A DNA stretch of 64,000 nucleotides from Massilia sp. W12 (GTDB lineage: Bacteria; Pseudomonadota; Gammaproteobacteria; Burkholderiales; Burkholderiaceae_D). Location: NCBI RefSeq assembly GCF_037300705.1, contig NZ_CP147776.1, positions 3,658,001 through 3,722,000 of the forward strand, written 5' to 3'. This document shows positions 24,357 to 34,201 of this stretch, piece by piece (the first letter of the stretch is position 1; every line of letters begins with the position of its first letter). The position numbers and the translations under genes are program-made. Under the pieces are notes generated by a model. The model was not told the origin of the DNA, did not search any database, and saw only the letters and a program-made list of their open reading frames with translations.

Positions 24357-25820
24357 TCAATTGGCGGTGCCGCCAACGGTCAGTTCTTCCACCCGCAAAC
24401 TGGGTTGCCCCACGCCCACCGGCACGCTCTGCCCGTCCTTGCCGCAGACCCCGACGCCGGCATCGAGTTCCAAATCATTACCTATCATGCTCACTCTTTG
24501 CAGCACATCAGGGCCATTTCCGATCAGGGTTGCGCCCTTGACCGGATAAGTCACTTTTCCATTCTCGATCATATAAGCTTCGCTGGCCGAGAAAACGAAT
24601 TTGCCGCTGGTGATATCAACCTGACCGCCGCCGAAATTGACCGCATACAAACCATGTTTGACGCTTTGAATAATTTCCTCGCGCGTATGGGCCCCATTCA
24701 GCATATAGGTATTGGTCATGCGCGGCAGCGGCAGGCAGGCGAAGGATTCACGCCGGCCATTGCCGGTGATCGCGCTTTTCATCAGGCGTGCGTTCAAACT
24801 GTCTTGCAAATAGCCGCGCAAATAGCCGTCTTCAATCAGGGTTGTGCATTGGGTCGGGTTGCCCTCATCATCGATATTCAATGAGCCGCGCCGGTGCGCC
24901 AGGGTGCCGTCATCAACCACGGTGACGCCGGGGGCGGCGACACGCTCGCCGATGCGGCCCGAGAATGCGCTGGCGCCTTTACGGTTGAAATCGCCTTCCA
25001 GGCCATGTCCGATCGCTTCATGCAACAACACACCGGGCCAGCCCGGCCCCAACACCACCGTCATCGGGCCGGCTGGAGCAGGCCGCGCATCCAGATTCAC
25101 CAGCGCCGTTTGCACCGCCTGCTGCGCATAGCTTTGCAAAACATCATCGGTGAAATAGCGGTAATCCAGGCGCCGCCCGCCGCCGGACTGGCCGCTTTCG
25201 CGCCGCCCGTTTTGCTCAACAATGACCTGGATCGAGATCCGCACCAGCGGCCGCACATCCGCCGCCAGCACGCCATCGCTGCGCGCCACCAGAATCACAT
25301 CGTATTCGCCCGCCAGGCTGGCCATAACCTGGATGACGCGCGGGTCCAGGGCGCGCGCCATTTTTTCCAGACGTTCAAGCAAAGCCACTTTTTCGGTTGC
25401 GCTTAAAGAATCCAGCGGATCGAGCGGTAAATACAGGCTGCGGCCACCGTGCTGCTGCATGCTGCCCGGCAATTTGATCTTGCCGGCGCCCTGGCGCGCA
25501 ATGGTGCGCGTGGCTTCTGCGGCTTCCAGCAAAATCGGTGCGGAAATTTCATCAGAATATGAGAATGCGGTTTTATCGCCCGATACGGCGCGCACGCCCA
25601 CCCCCTGGTCAATCGAAAAACTGCCGCTTTTCACTATGCCCTCTTCCAAGCCCCAGCTTTCTGACTTGGTGAATTGAAAATACAAATCGGCGTAATCGAC
25701 TTTGTGCGCAAACATATGCGCCAGGCTGCGCTGCAAATCAGACTCATCCAGGCCGGCTGGCGCCAATAAGACTTCGCGCGCAATCGCCAGGCTGGAAAAA
25801 TTCGGTTCAAATGCTGTCAT
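24357..25820 (-). CDS. tldD: Metalloprotease TldD
   Basis: This is a 487-residue TldD-family cytoplasmic metalloprotease, partner of TldE/PmbA in peptide maturation and in degradation of antitoxins or unfolded peptides. The zinc motif HEAIGH is at residues 267-272 (HExxxH). The preceding [12 protein letters not shown] and the following [17 protein letters not shown] and [19 protein letters not shown] are standard TldD blocks. The start is ATG 25820 (MTAFEPN) behind AAGG; six extra upstream codons are possible. It is last in the yhdP-nitrilase-tldD operon, an order also seen in other proteobacteria. No pmbA is in the window. Confidence 0.95.
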   Translation of the reverse strand: MTAFEPNFSSLAIAREVLLAPAGLDESDLQRSLAHMFAHKVDYADLYFQFTKSESWGLEEGIVKSGSFSIDQGVGVRAVSGDKTAFSYSDEISAPILLEAAEATRTIARQGAGKIKLPGSMQQHGGRSLYLPLDPLDSLSATEKVALLERLEKMARALDPRVIQVMASLAGEYDVILVARSDGVLAADVRPLVRISIQVIVEQNGRRESGQSGGGRRLDYRYFTDDVLQSYAQQAVQTALVNLDARPAPAGPMTVVLGPGWPGVLLHEAIGHGLEGDFNRKGASAFSGRIGERVAAPGVTVVDDGTLAHRRGSLNIDDEGNPTQCTTLIEDGYLRGYLQDSLNARLMKSAITGNGRRESFACLPLPRMTNTYMLNGAHTREEIIQSVKHGLYAVNFGGGQVDITSGKFVFSASEAYMIENGKVTYPVKGATLIGNGPDVLQRVSMIGNDLELDAGVGVCGKDGQSVPVGVGQPSLRVEELTVGGTAN

Positions 25821-25860
25821 GGGTATGCCTTTGTACAATTCTTTCTTTCATTTTAGTGGC

Positions 25861-26658
25861 TTACAGGCGCCGGTGCTGCAAAGCCGGCAAGCTGCTGCGC
25901 ACCTCTGCCATGCGCTGCAAGTCAAATTCGCCTGCCGCAACGCCCTCGCCTTCTTCCACGCAAGCCAATATGTCGCCCCAGGGGTCGATTAACATGCTGT
26001 GGCCCCAGGTGCGGCGCCCGTTTTCATGCGTGCCGCCCTGAGCTGAAGCGAGCACATAACACTGATTTTCAATTGCGCGCGCGCGCAGCAGGGTTTCCCA
26101 ATGTTTGCTGCCGGTGGTCCAGGTGAATGCGGCGGACAGCAGCCACAGCTTGACATCGCCGGCGGCGCGGAACAGCTCCGGGAAGCGCAGGTCATAACAC
26201 ACCGCCAGCCCGGTTTTGCCAGCCGGGGTTTCGACTGTCGCCACATCGCGCCCCGGCACAATGGTTTGCGCCTCATCATAGGCTTCGTTATCTTTCTTGA
26301 AGCCGAATAGATGGATTTTGTCATAGCGCGCCACCCGTTCGCCGGCGGGATTGAACACCAGGGTGCTGTTGAACACCTTGCCCGGATCATCGCAGGACAG
26401 CGGCAAAGTGCCGCCGGCCAGCCACACGCCGTGGCGGCGCGCCATCTCTTGCATGGCGTCTTGAATCGGCCCGCCTCCCAGCGTTTCGCGCACGCCCACC
26501 TTATCGCGGTCACTCTGTCCCATAATCGCCCAATACTCCGGCAACAAGACCAGTTGCGCGCCCTGCCCGGCTGCCTGCGCCACCAGCGCCTGCGCGCGCG
26601 CAATATTGCGCGCCACATCCACCCCGGACACCATTTGCACTGCCGCCACTTTCATCAT
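25861..26658 (-). CDS. Carbon-nitrogen hydrolase (nitrilase superfamily, Nit/omega-amidase-like)
   Basis: This is a 265-residue cytoplasmic amidase. The Glu-Lys-Cys catalytic triad is E41 (LVLLPEYW), K114 (RYDKIHLFGF) and C154 (LAVCYDLRFPE). The length and the YDLRFPELFR block match the Nit1/Nit2 group, whose members deaminate damaged glutathione or act as omega-amidases; exact substrate unknown. The start could be 26670, where ATG overlaps the yhdP stop. I chose MMKVAAVQ at 26658 because AGGA lies 5 nt before it. Either way it is translationally coupled to yhdP and followed by tldD after 40 bp. Confidence 0.9.
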   Translation of the reverse strand: MMKVAAVQMVSGVDVARNIARAQALVAQAAGQGAQLVLLPEYWAIMGQSDRDKVGVRETLGGGPIQDAMQEMARRHGVWLAGGTLPLSCDDPGKVFNSTLVFNPAGERVARYDKIHLFGFKKDNEAYDEAQTIVPGRDVATVETPAGKTGLAVCYDLRFPELFRAAGDVKLWLLSAAFTWTTGSKHWETLLRARAIENQCYVLASAQGGTHENGRRTWGHSMLIDPWGDILACVEEGEGVAAGEFDLQRMAEVRSSLPALQHRRL

Positions 26659-26666
26659 TGTCTTCC

Positions 26667-29600
26667 TCATTTGGAGGCCGGCGCACTGGCCGTGCGCGCC
26701 TCGGTTTTACTCACCTGCGGCTCCTTCCATGAACCGCTGACCTGATAGTGAAATGAAAACACCTTGGAGACCGGGGTTTTCAAAAACATTTGCGCCAGGA
26801 ATGAACCCAGGCCGACAGCCGGATTGACGGCCAGCGCATACACCATGGAAGCGGTGCCGACATTGATTTCCGGCTGCACTTCCACATACATATTTTGCGT
26901 TTCAGCCGCGATATCGACATTACCCGCCATCTGCACCGTGGCGTTGACGCCTTTCATTTGCAAATTATCCGTCTGCAATATGCCCTTGGCGATCAAGGCG
27001 TCGGCCTTGATTTCATCAAACGCGAATCCTTCTGAGAATACATCATGAAAATCAAGTTTGAGCAAACGCGGCAAAGCCTGCAGACTGAGCACAGAGAGCA
27101 ATTTGGCGGCGCCCGGCTCGACCTTCAAAAATTGGCCGCTGCCCAGGCTAAGCTTGAGTTTGCCGGACAAACTCGGCACATCAAAGGCATACGGCATGCC
27201 CTGCCATTGTAATTCGCCGCTCAATTTGCCGCGCCCGTTGCGCAAGGCATTGGCGAAACCGAAGCGCTCCAGCATTTTACCGGCGTCATCCACATTCAAA
27301 CCGAATTCGAGCAAAGTGCGGCCATTTTGCCAATTTCCTTTGGCCAGCAATTCCGCCTCTGCGGTTTGCAGATGCAGGCGGTTGATTTGCCATTCGCGCG
27401 CGCTGTGCGACTGATAATTGGCCTGTAATTCGAGCTTGCCCAATTTGCGATTGAACAATTCAAACTCATCCGCCACGATGTCCAGCGCCGGCATGCGGGT
27501 CAGCTTCTTGCCTTCGATGATCTCACTGACTTCGCCCGCCGCCGATTCAGGAATCACCAGACTGCCCAGGCGCGCACTCAGGCGGCTGCCGCGCTTTTCG
27601 CCGCCGCCATCCCAGTTCAAATGCCCGCTTAACTGCGGCGAGTGCACATTCACCAGCCAATTGCCATTTTGCAGCGTGGCGCCCAGCGTCAGCTGCTGCA
27701 TGCGTTTGCCAAACAGCTGCAATTCATCCGCACGCAAGGCAATCCGCTCGGCATGCAAATAGGGGGCGAAAAGCGTTTCCTCCATTTCGCCGCCCGGCTC
27801 TGCGCCGCCGGCCCCGATTTGCTGCGCCAATTGCCGCCAGGCGTCCAGATTCAAACTCTTGACCTGGGCTGCCAGCGCCAACCCGCTGTCAGATTCCGGC
27901 GCCGGGTTATTGACGCCGATGCCGGCGCGCATCACGCGCCAGGAACCGTCCTGACCACGCTGGCGCTGATAGCGTGCTTGCAAGAGCGTGCCGAGCTGGA
28001 TGCGGATTTCATCGCGCGCGATGCCATCTTCCTGGATTTGCATTTGATTCACCACCCGCAAAGGCCAGCTTTCGGCTGCGCTTTTTTTCATCGGCAGAGG
28101 CAAATTCAGCGTCAAGCCTTGCAAATTGCTTTCCGCCACCACTTCCACTTGCTTTTTGCGGACGATGATATTGGCTTGATAGCGGCTCGCGCCATGCATC
28201 TGCCCGACCAGATGCTGCAAGGCGCTGCTGCTCCAGGCGCGCCGCAGCCCTTCGCTGCTGGCATTGCCGCTGAGTTTGATCTGAATCGCGCCGTCGGCTT
28301 GGCTGCCGCCGCTGATGGCCAGCGGGCCGCCGACAAAAAAGGTGTTGATGCCTGGCAGTTTGATGCCTTTTTCATTGAACTCCAGACGCCCGCTGACCGC
28401 CGCCAGCGGCGGGGTGTCGCGCCACAGCTGAATCGTATTATTTTGCAGCTGCAAGACGCCTTGCACTTTGGCGTCAATCATATGATGTAAGGGTAATTGC
28501 AATTTCAGGCCGAGCTTGGCTGTGCCTTCGGTTTTGGTTTCGCTGGTGAAATGATTGATCCATTCATACACCGGGCTGGCGCTGACATAGCCGATAAACC
28601 CCTGCAATGGGCCAAAAGCCGTGCCGTCAATTTCCAGCACCGCATCATGCCGCATCAAATCCGCCACCACCGCACGCACTTTTTGCAATTGCATGCCGCG
28701 CGACTTACCACTGTCGCCATACACTTCCAGCCGGCCACGGTCGAATAAAAAGCGGCCCTGAATTTCTTCCGCCTGCGGCCACAACGGGGCCACGCCATCT
28801 TTGGCGTGTTGGCCGGGGGTGTAATTCAATTTGGCCTGATGCAAATCTCCCTGCACCAGAAAAGCATGGTCGCCATACGCGCCGCCGTGGGCAAACGGAA
28901 AATGCGCCAGATCGCCGCGCAAACTCAGGCTCACCGCCCGCGCCTCGCCGGCTTCCAGAGCATGACTTAGCCAATGACGTAAATGCGGCTCGGTTTGTTG
29001 CGGCAGATAACGTCCGATTTGCGCCAGCGGCAGGCGCGGAATTTGCGCCCGCATATCGATCCGCCCCGGCCCTTTGCCGGCTTCCAGCGGCAGCCAATGA
29101 CGGCCCGAAGCTTGCAGCTCAATACCGTCAAAGCCGGCTTGCAAGCGGTCAATTGTCAATAATGCCTGATGTTGCTGGCGCAAATCCCAGCTGGCGCGCA
29201 AGCTGAGTTGATCAAAATCAATCTGCCCCTGATCCAGCCAGCCTGGCAATTGCAGATTAAAGTTTTTCGTATCCAGATCAATCTCGCCGCCATGCTCGCT
29301 GGCGTCGATGCTGCCATGCAAATTGGCAAAGCCGGGAATCGCCGGGGCGGCGGCTTGCGCCGGCATGCCGCCTTGCGCGGCCTTGGCGGCGCGCGCAACT
29401 TGCGGCGCCAGCGCCAGATTATCAAAGCGCGCCTTGACCCGATATGAAGAAATATCCGGATAACTGCCGCGCCATTGCAAACTGGCGTTATGCAAGACGC
29501 CGCGCGGGGCCAGGTCATGCAATAAACGGCGCTGCGCCTGACCGATAGGCAGGCGGGTGGCCAAGGCGGCCAGAGTTTGCAAATTCAAACTGCTGGCTTG

Positions 29601-30821
29601 CAGGCGTATCGATTCCGGCTCCTTGCCGTGCGCGGCCTGGAAACGCTCTTCCAGCGCTGTCGCCTGCAGTGTTAAACCATCTTGCGTCTCCAGCATAAAA
29701 TCCTGCAGCGCCACCACATGGCCGTAACGGCCAAACGCCGGCTGACCATCTTGCGGAAATTTCCCGGGATCATAATCCTCACGCGCTTCGACCCGGCCTG
29801 TGAGTTGTTTTAATTCGAGGCGGTCGAGCTGACGCCCGAGCCGCCCGGAAAACTGCTCAAGCGCCAGATCAGCGGTGAAGCGGGCCAGGCGCGCATGGTC
29901 CAGATCCAGCCAGGCTCGCACCGAACCCTTGCCCTGGTAAATTTCAAAGGGATACGTCACAAACGCCTGCCACACCGCCAGATCGGTGGCGCGCAGATCG
30001 GCATACAGCACGCCCTTCCATTCGCGCATATCAGAAATGCGGCGTGCAAACGGGTGGTGCATAAAATCGGCGCGGATATCCAGCATGCCGCCATATTCCG
30101 CCGGCGGGGTGGCGCGCAAGCCGGCGCGATGACGCCGCCATTCATTGCGCAAATTCAGATGAACATCTTGCAGCACCAGCTCGGGCGCATTGCGCAAGAC
30201 ATCATTCCAGCGCACCCGTCCGTCGTGAATCAAAATCTCACGCTGATGTAAAAGCCAGTCGGCGGCGCTGCCATCTCCGCTTTTTTTCTGGTCGATATGG
30301 ATGCCGGCGACATAAATGCGGCCATCCTGCTCGCGCCGGATATCCAAATCCGGACGCGCCAGCTCCAGAGTGGAAAAACGCAAATCCGCATGCCACAAAC
30401 TGCTCCATGACAAGGTGGCGGAAACGCTGGGCAGGCGCAAAGCCACCGCGCCGCTCTTGTCATAAATCACCACATCGCCCAAAAACAGATTCGGATGCAA
30501 GCCGCTCCAGGAGGCGTACACCCGCTCAATCGCCACCGGCAAACCGAGCGCGCGCGCCGCTAAACGCTCCAGATCAGGTTTATACACATCGATATTCGGC
30601 AACACCAGGTAGCGCAAACCCAGCAGCAGCAAGGCAAACAGGAAATACAGGACTAAAACCGTTTTCACGAACCAGCCAAACACATGGTGCGTGCTGCGGT
30701 TGGCGTAGCGCCAGCTGGCGCGCAGGGTATGCCAGAGCAGTCCCAGCCAGGAACGGGCATACGGCGGCGTAGGCCGCGCGGGAGAGGGCGCGCTTTGCTG
30801 CGCTTCTGGCTGATTCGACAT
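26667..30821 (-). CDS. yhdP: YhdP-type AsmA-like envelope protein
   Basis: This is a 1384-residue protein of the AsmA-like/DUF3971 (YhdP) family. A cytoplasmic N-terminus and a single membrane helix (about residues 48-66, VKTVLVLYFLFALLLLGLRY) are followed by a very long beta-rich periplasmic region. The C-terminus has the AsmA_2-like block, with LLSVLSLQALPRLLKLDF and the segment PAVGLGSFLAQMFLKTP. YhdP helps move phospholipids from the inner to the outer membrane as a bridge-like protein. The start is taken as ATG 30821 (MSNQPEAQQ); a TTG eight codons upstream is also in frame. It heads the operon with the nitrilase and tldD, divergent from glnE. Confidence 0.92.
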   Translation of the reverse strand: MSNQPEAQQSAPSPARPTPPYARSWLGLLWHTLRASWRYANRSTHHVFGWFVKTVLVLYFLFALLLLGLRYLVLPNIDVYKPDLERLAARALGLPVAIERVYASWSGLHPNLFLGDVVIYDKSGAVALRLPSVSATLSWSSLWHADLRFSTLELARPDLDIRREQDGRIYVAGIHIDQKKSGDGSAADWLLHQREILIHDGRVRWNDVLRNAPELVLQDVHLNLRNEWRRHRAGLRATPPAEYGGMLDIRADFMHHPFARRISDMREWKGVLYADLRATDLAVWQAFVTYPFEIYQGKGSVRAWLDLDHARLARFTADLALEQFSGRLGRQLDRLELKQLTGRVEAREDYDPGKFPQDGQPAFGRYGHVVALQDFMLETQDGLTLQATALEERFQAAHGKEPESIRLQASSLNLQTLAALATRLPIGQAQRRLLHDLAPRGVLHNASLQWRGSYPDISSYRVKARFDNLALAPQVARAAKAAQGGMPAQAAAPAIPGFANLHGSIDASEHGGEIDLDTKNFNLQLPGWLDQGQIDFDQLSLRASWDLRQQHQALLTIDRLQAGFDGIELQASGRHWLPLEAGKGPGRIDMRAQIPRLPLAQIGRYLPQQTEPHLRHWLSHALEAGEARAVSLSLRGDLAHFPFAHGGAYGDHAFLVQGDLHQAKLNYTPGQHAKDGVAPLWPQAEEIQGRFLFDRGRLEVYGDSGKSRGMQLQKVRAVVADLMRHDAVLEIDGTAFGPLQGFIGYVSASPVYEWINHFTSETKTEGTAKLGLKLQLPLHHMIDAKVQGVLQLQNNTIQLWRDTPPLAAVSGRLEFNEKGIKLPGINTFFVGGPLAISGGSQADGAIQIKLSGNASSEGLRRAWSSSALQHLVGQMHGASRYQANIIVRKKQVEVVAESNLQGLTLNLPLPMKKSAAESWPLRVVNQMQIQEDGIARDEIRIQLGTLLQARYQRQRGQDGSWRVMRAGIGVNNPAPESDSGLALAAQVKSLNLDAWRQLAQQIGAGGAEPGGEMEETLFAPYLHAERIALRADELQLFGKRMQQLTLGATLQNGNWLVNVHSPQLSGHLNWDGGGEKRGSRLSARLGSLVIPESAAGEVSEIIEGKKLTRMPALDIVADEFELFNRKLGKLELQANYQSHSAREWQINRLHLQTAEAELLAKGNWQNGRTLLEFGLNVDDAGKMLERFGFANALRNGRGKLSGELQWQGMPYAFDVPSLSGKLKLSLGSGQFLKVEPGAAKLLSVLSLQALPRLLKLDFHDVFSEGFAFDEIKADALIAKGILQTDNLQMKGVNATVQMAGNVDIAAETQNMYVEVQPEINVGTASMVYALAVNPAVGLGSFLAQMFLKTPVSKVFSFHYQVSGSWKEPQVSKTEARTASAPASK

Positions 30822-30984
30822 GCCTGCTTGCTTTTCCGGTATCAATGAATGCCGCTTATCTCATTGCGGCAAGTGCCGAGATTGTACCCTGCTTGGCGGC
30901 GCCACACTGCGCCGCCGCCAATCCGGGTTTGCTTGCGCGCGCCGGATCGGTAACAATGACTGATCGCCACAGACGAATCCGATC

Positions 30985-33675
30985 ATGCCCGCTTCCCTGC
31001 TCCCGCCGATTCAGGCTTCACGCTTTTGTTCACGCTGGCTGCAAGCCGATTCACAACGCCCGGCGCAACTGGCCGAGGTCTGCCGCCAGCCCTTGCACAC
31101 GCTTGATTTTGGCGCGCTGCTGGCGGCGCAACAAGGCCATAATACAGCGCACGCCATGCGCCGGCTGCGCAATCTCTTGCTGTGCGCCATCATCACGCGC
31201 GACCTCGACGGCCGCGCCGACTTGAGCGAAGTCATGCAAAGCATCAGCCGCTTTGCCGATTTCGCCATCGCCACCCTGCTGGCTGAATGCAGTGCCGAAG
31301 CCAAGAGCCTGTACGGCGCGCCTGTCGGAGAAGAGAGCGGCGGGGAACAGCACTTGCTGGTGGTGGGCATGGGCAAACTGGGCGCGCATGAGTTGAATGT
31401 CTCGTCTGACATCGACCTTATTTTTTTATACGGCGAAAATGGCGAAACGCAAGCCGGAGCGGGGCAAAAATCGCTTTCCAACCATGAATACTTCATCCGC
31501 CTGGGCAAAAAGCTGATTGGCGCTTTGTCAGAAATCGGCGAAGACGGGTTTTGCTTTCGCGTCGATATGATGTTGCGCCCGCATGGCAAATCCGGCCCGC
31601 TGGCGGCCAGTCTGGCCATGCTGGAAGAATATTTACTTCTTCAGGGGCGCGAATGGGAACGCTATGCCTGGGTCAAGGCGCGCGCGATCTGTGGCGCGGC
31701 GGCCGATATCGCCGCTTTGCAAGACATTGTGCGCCCCTTTGTATACAGGCGATATCTGGATTATGGCGTGATTGACTCATTGCGCACCTTGCACAGCCAG
31801 ATCAGAGCCGAAGTGGTGCGCCAGGAGCGCACCCGGCCAGAACACAGCAACAACATCAAACTCGGACGCGGCGGAATCCGTGAAATTGAATTTTTGACCC
31901 AGGTGTTTCAATTGATACGCGGCGGACGCGAAGCGGAATTGCGTCACCCGGCCACACGCCACACCCTGGATGTGCTGGACGCCATGGGTTTACTGGAAGC
32001 CGGCGTGGTTGCGCGCCTGCAGCAGTGTTACGCCTTCCTGCGCAATCTGGAACATCGCTTGCAATATGTGGATGATGCGCAAACCCATATGTTGCCGCAG
32101 GATGCGGCGGAGCTGTCGCGCATCGCACAGATGATGGGCTTTGCCGATAGCGCCGCTTTATTGCAGCAACTGCAGGCTACGCGCAGCGAAGTCGCGGAGC
32201 AATTCGACGCCATGTTCGCAGCCCCCGATGAAGCCGACGGCGCCTTACCGGACAGCAATGCCGAAACGGCAGAGTGGCGCGCCCATATGCAGGAACAGGG
32301 TTTTGCCGACGCCGCTGCTGCTGCGCATTTATTACAAGCCCTGTTTGCCTCGCCCAAGGTGAGCGCAATCAGCGCCGCCGGGCGCGAGCGCCTGCAAACC
32401 CTGGTGCAACAGGCGCTGCCGCTGATTGTGCAGCACGCCAAACCGGAACAGCGCAACGCCTGTCTGGCGCGCCTGACTGATTTTTTTGAAGCCATCGCGC
32501 GCCGCGCCGCCTATCTCTCGCTGTTGATTGAATATCCGCACACCCTGCAACGCGTGGTGCAAATGCTGGCCGCCTCGGGCTGGGCGGCGCAGTTTTTAAA
32601 TCAGCACCCGATTCTATTGGATGAGTTATTGGATGACCGGCTTTTGCTGGCGCCAACCGACTGGCCGCAACTGGCGCAGCAAATCGCAACAGAATTGCAG
32701 CAGGCCGCCGGCGACACGGAACGCCAGTTGGATATTTTGCGGGAAGTGCACCATGCCCAGCTGTTTCACCTGCTGGCGCAGGATTTGAACGGGGCCTGGC
32801 AGGTGGAAGCGCTGGCCGATCAGCTTTCTTACCTGGCGGATGCGATTGTCGCCGCGATTATTCCGGCGGCTTGGGCCACGCTGGCGCAACGCCATCGCGA
32901 AACCCCGCGCTTTGCCGTGATCGCCTATGGCCGCCTGGGCGGCAAGGAATTGGGTTATGTCTCCGATCTGGATGTGATTTTTCTGTATGAAGATGAGGAG
33001 CAGGAAGCGCAAGCGCTGTATGTCAAGCTGGCGCAGCGCTTCATCACCTGGATGACCACGCACACCCCCGCCGGGATTTTATTTGATATCGACACCGCGC
33101 TGCGCCCGGATGGCGCCAGCGGCACCCTGGTTTCCAGCGTGGCGGCGTTTGCGCGTTACCAGCATGAATCCGCATGGGTGTGGGAACACCAAGCCTTGAC
33201 CCGTGCGCGCTTTTGCGCCGGCGACGCGGCAATCGGCGCGCGCTTTGAGCAGATCCGCAATCAAGTCTTATGCAAAGTGCGTGACGAAGCAAAACTCAAA
33301 GAGGAAGTGTGCGCCATGCGTCAACGCATGCGCCAGGCGCAACGCAATCCTGATGCGGCTTTATTTGAATTGAAATCCGACCCCGGCGGCATGATTGATT
33401 GCGAATTCATTGTGCAATATCTGGTCTTGCGCCATGCCGCACAATATCCGCAACTGACAGAAAACCTGGGCAATATCGCTTTATTAAAGCGCGCCGCGAA
33501 CCTGGGCTTGATCGACATCGATGCCGCGCAAAATGCCGCCGACGCGTACCGCAGCCTGCGCCGTCTGCAACATAAAAGCCGCCTGCAGGGCGAGGAAAGA
33601 GCGCGCGTGCCGCATGAGGAAGTGGCGACGGAAAGCCGGGCGATACGGGAATTGTGGCAACTGGTGCTTGGCTGA
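30985..33675 (+). CDS. glnE: Glutamate-ammonia ligase adenylyltransferase/deadenylylase
   Basis: This is an 896-residue bifunctional enzyme that adds and removes AMP on glutamine synthetase according to PII state. It has two nucleotidyltransferase domains. The N-terminal deadenylylating one contains GMGKLGAHELNVSSDIDLIF (from about residue 127). The C-terminal adenylylating one contains AYGRLGGKELGYVSDLDVIF (from about residue 645). Each keeps the paired Asp residues (SDIDL, SDLDV). The C-terminal FELKSDPGGMIDCEFIVQYL is also typical. It is slightly shorter than E. coli GlnE at the N-terminus. It is divergent from yhdP. Confidence 0.95.
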   Translation: MPASLLPPIQASRFCSRWLQADSQRPAQLAEVCRQPLHTLDFGALLAAQQGHNTAHAMRRLRNLLLCAIITRDLDGRADLSEVMQSISRFADFAIATLLAECSAEAKSLYGAPVGEESGGEQHLLVVGMGKLGAHELNVSSDIDLIFLYGENGETQAGAGQKSLSNHEYFIRLGKKLIGALSEIGEDGFCFRVDMMLRPHGKSGPLAASLAMLEEYLLLQGREWERYAWVKARAICGAAADIAALQDIVRPFVYRRYLDYGVIDSLRTLHSQIRAEVVRQERTRPEHSNNIKLGRGGIREIEFLTQVFQLIRGGREAELRHPATRHTLDVLDAMGLLEAGVVARLQQCYAFLRNLEHRLQYVDDAQTHMLPQDAAELSRIAQMMGFADSAALLQQLQATRSEVAEQFDAMFAAPDEADGALPDSNAETAEWRAHMQEQGFADAAAAAHLLQALFASPKVSAISAAGRERLQTLVQQALPLIVQHAKPEQRNACLARLTDFFEAIARRAAYLSLLIEYPHTLQRVVQMLAASGWAAQFLNQHPILLDELLDDRLLLAPTDWPQLAQQIATELQQAAGDTERQLDILREVHHAQLFHLLAQDLNGAWQVEALADQLSYLADAIVAAIIPAAWATLAQRHRETPRFAVIAYGRLGGKELGYVSDLDVIFLYEDEEQEAQALYVKLAQRFITWMTTHTPAGILFDIDTALRPDGASGTLVSSVAAFARYQHESAWVWEHQALTRARFCAGDAAIGARFEQIRNQVLCKVRDEAKLKEEVCAMRQRMRQAQRNPDAALFELKSDPGGMIDCEFIVQYLVLRHAAQYPQLTENLGNIALLKRAANLGLIDIDAAQNAADAYRSLRRLQHKSRLQGEERARVPHEEVATESRAIRELWQLVLG

Positions 33676-33806
33676 ATGACTGTCTTGCCAAACCAGACTT
33701 CGATGCGGGCCTGGCGCTGCTGTCTGCGGCTTTGGCGCAAACGCCCATGCACTTGAATCATTCAGCGCGCCGCTGTTGGCGCCGACTGTTCTTTAATGGC
33801 TTGAAT

Positions 33807-34175
33807 ATGGATTACGCCCTGTTGAAATCACTGCACATGCTGTGCGCCGGCTTGAGCATCAGCCTGTTTTGCTGGCGTGCGATGCTGGTTTTGCGCGGGC
33901 TTGCGCTGGCGCGCACGCTCAAAATTCTGCCGCATGTGATTGACACGGTTTTGCTGGCGTGCGGCGTGAGCATGGCCATCATGGCGCGCTTGAATCCCGC
34001 ACAACAGCCCTGGCTGGGGTTGAAACTGGGTTGCCTGCTGGCGTATATCATATTGGGCAAAATCAGTTTGGCGGCCAACACCCCGCCCAAAGCACGCCGC
34101 GCAGCGCTGGCCGGCGCCTTGCTGGTTTTTGCCTATATGCTGAAGCTGGCGCTCAGCAAACAAGCCGGCTGGTAA
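33807..34175 (+). CDS. SirB2-family integral membrane protein
   Basis: This is a 122-residue protein with four hydrophobic segments. It resembles the SirB family: MDYALLKSLHMLCAGLSISLF at the N-terminus, then KILPHVIDTVLLACGV, GLKLGCLLAYIILGKISL and a C-terminal AFAYML-like helix. The family is named after a Salmonella invasion-gene regulator, but its molecular role is unclear. The start is ATG 33807; an open frame extends upstream but overlaps glnE and lacks family character. It follows glnE after 131 bp on the same strand. Confidence 0.8.
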   Translation: MDYALLKSLHMLCAGLSISLFCWRAMLVLRGLALARTLKILPHVIDTVLLACGVSMAIMARLNPAQQPWLGLKLGCLLAYIILGKISLAANTPPKARRAALAGALLVFAYMLKLALSKQAGW

Positions 34176-34201
34176 GCCGCGCCGCATCACCAGCAGCGCG
34201 C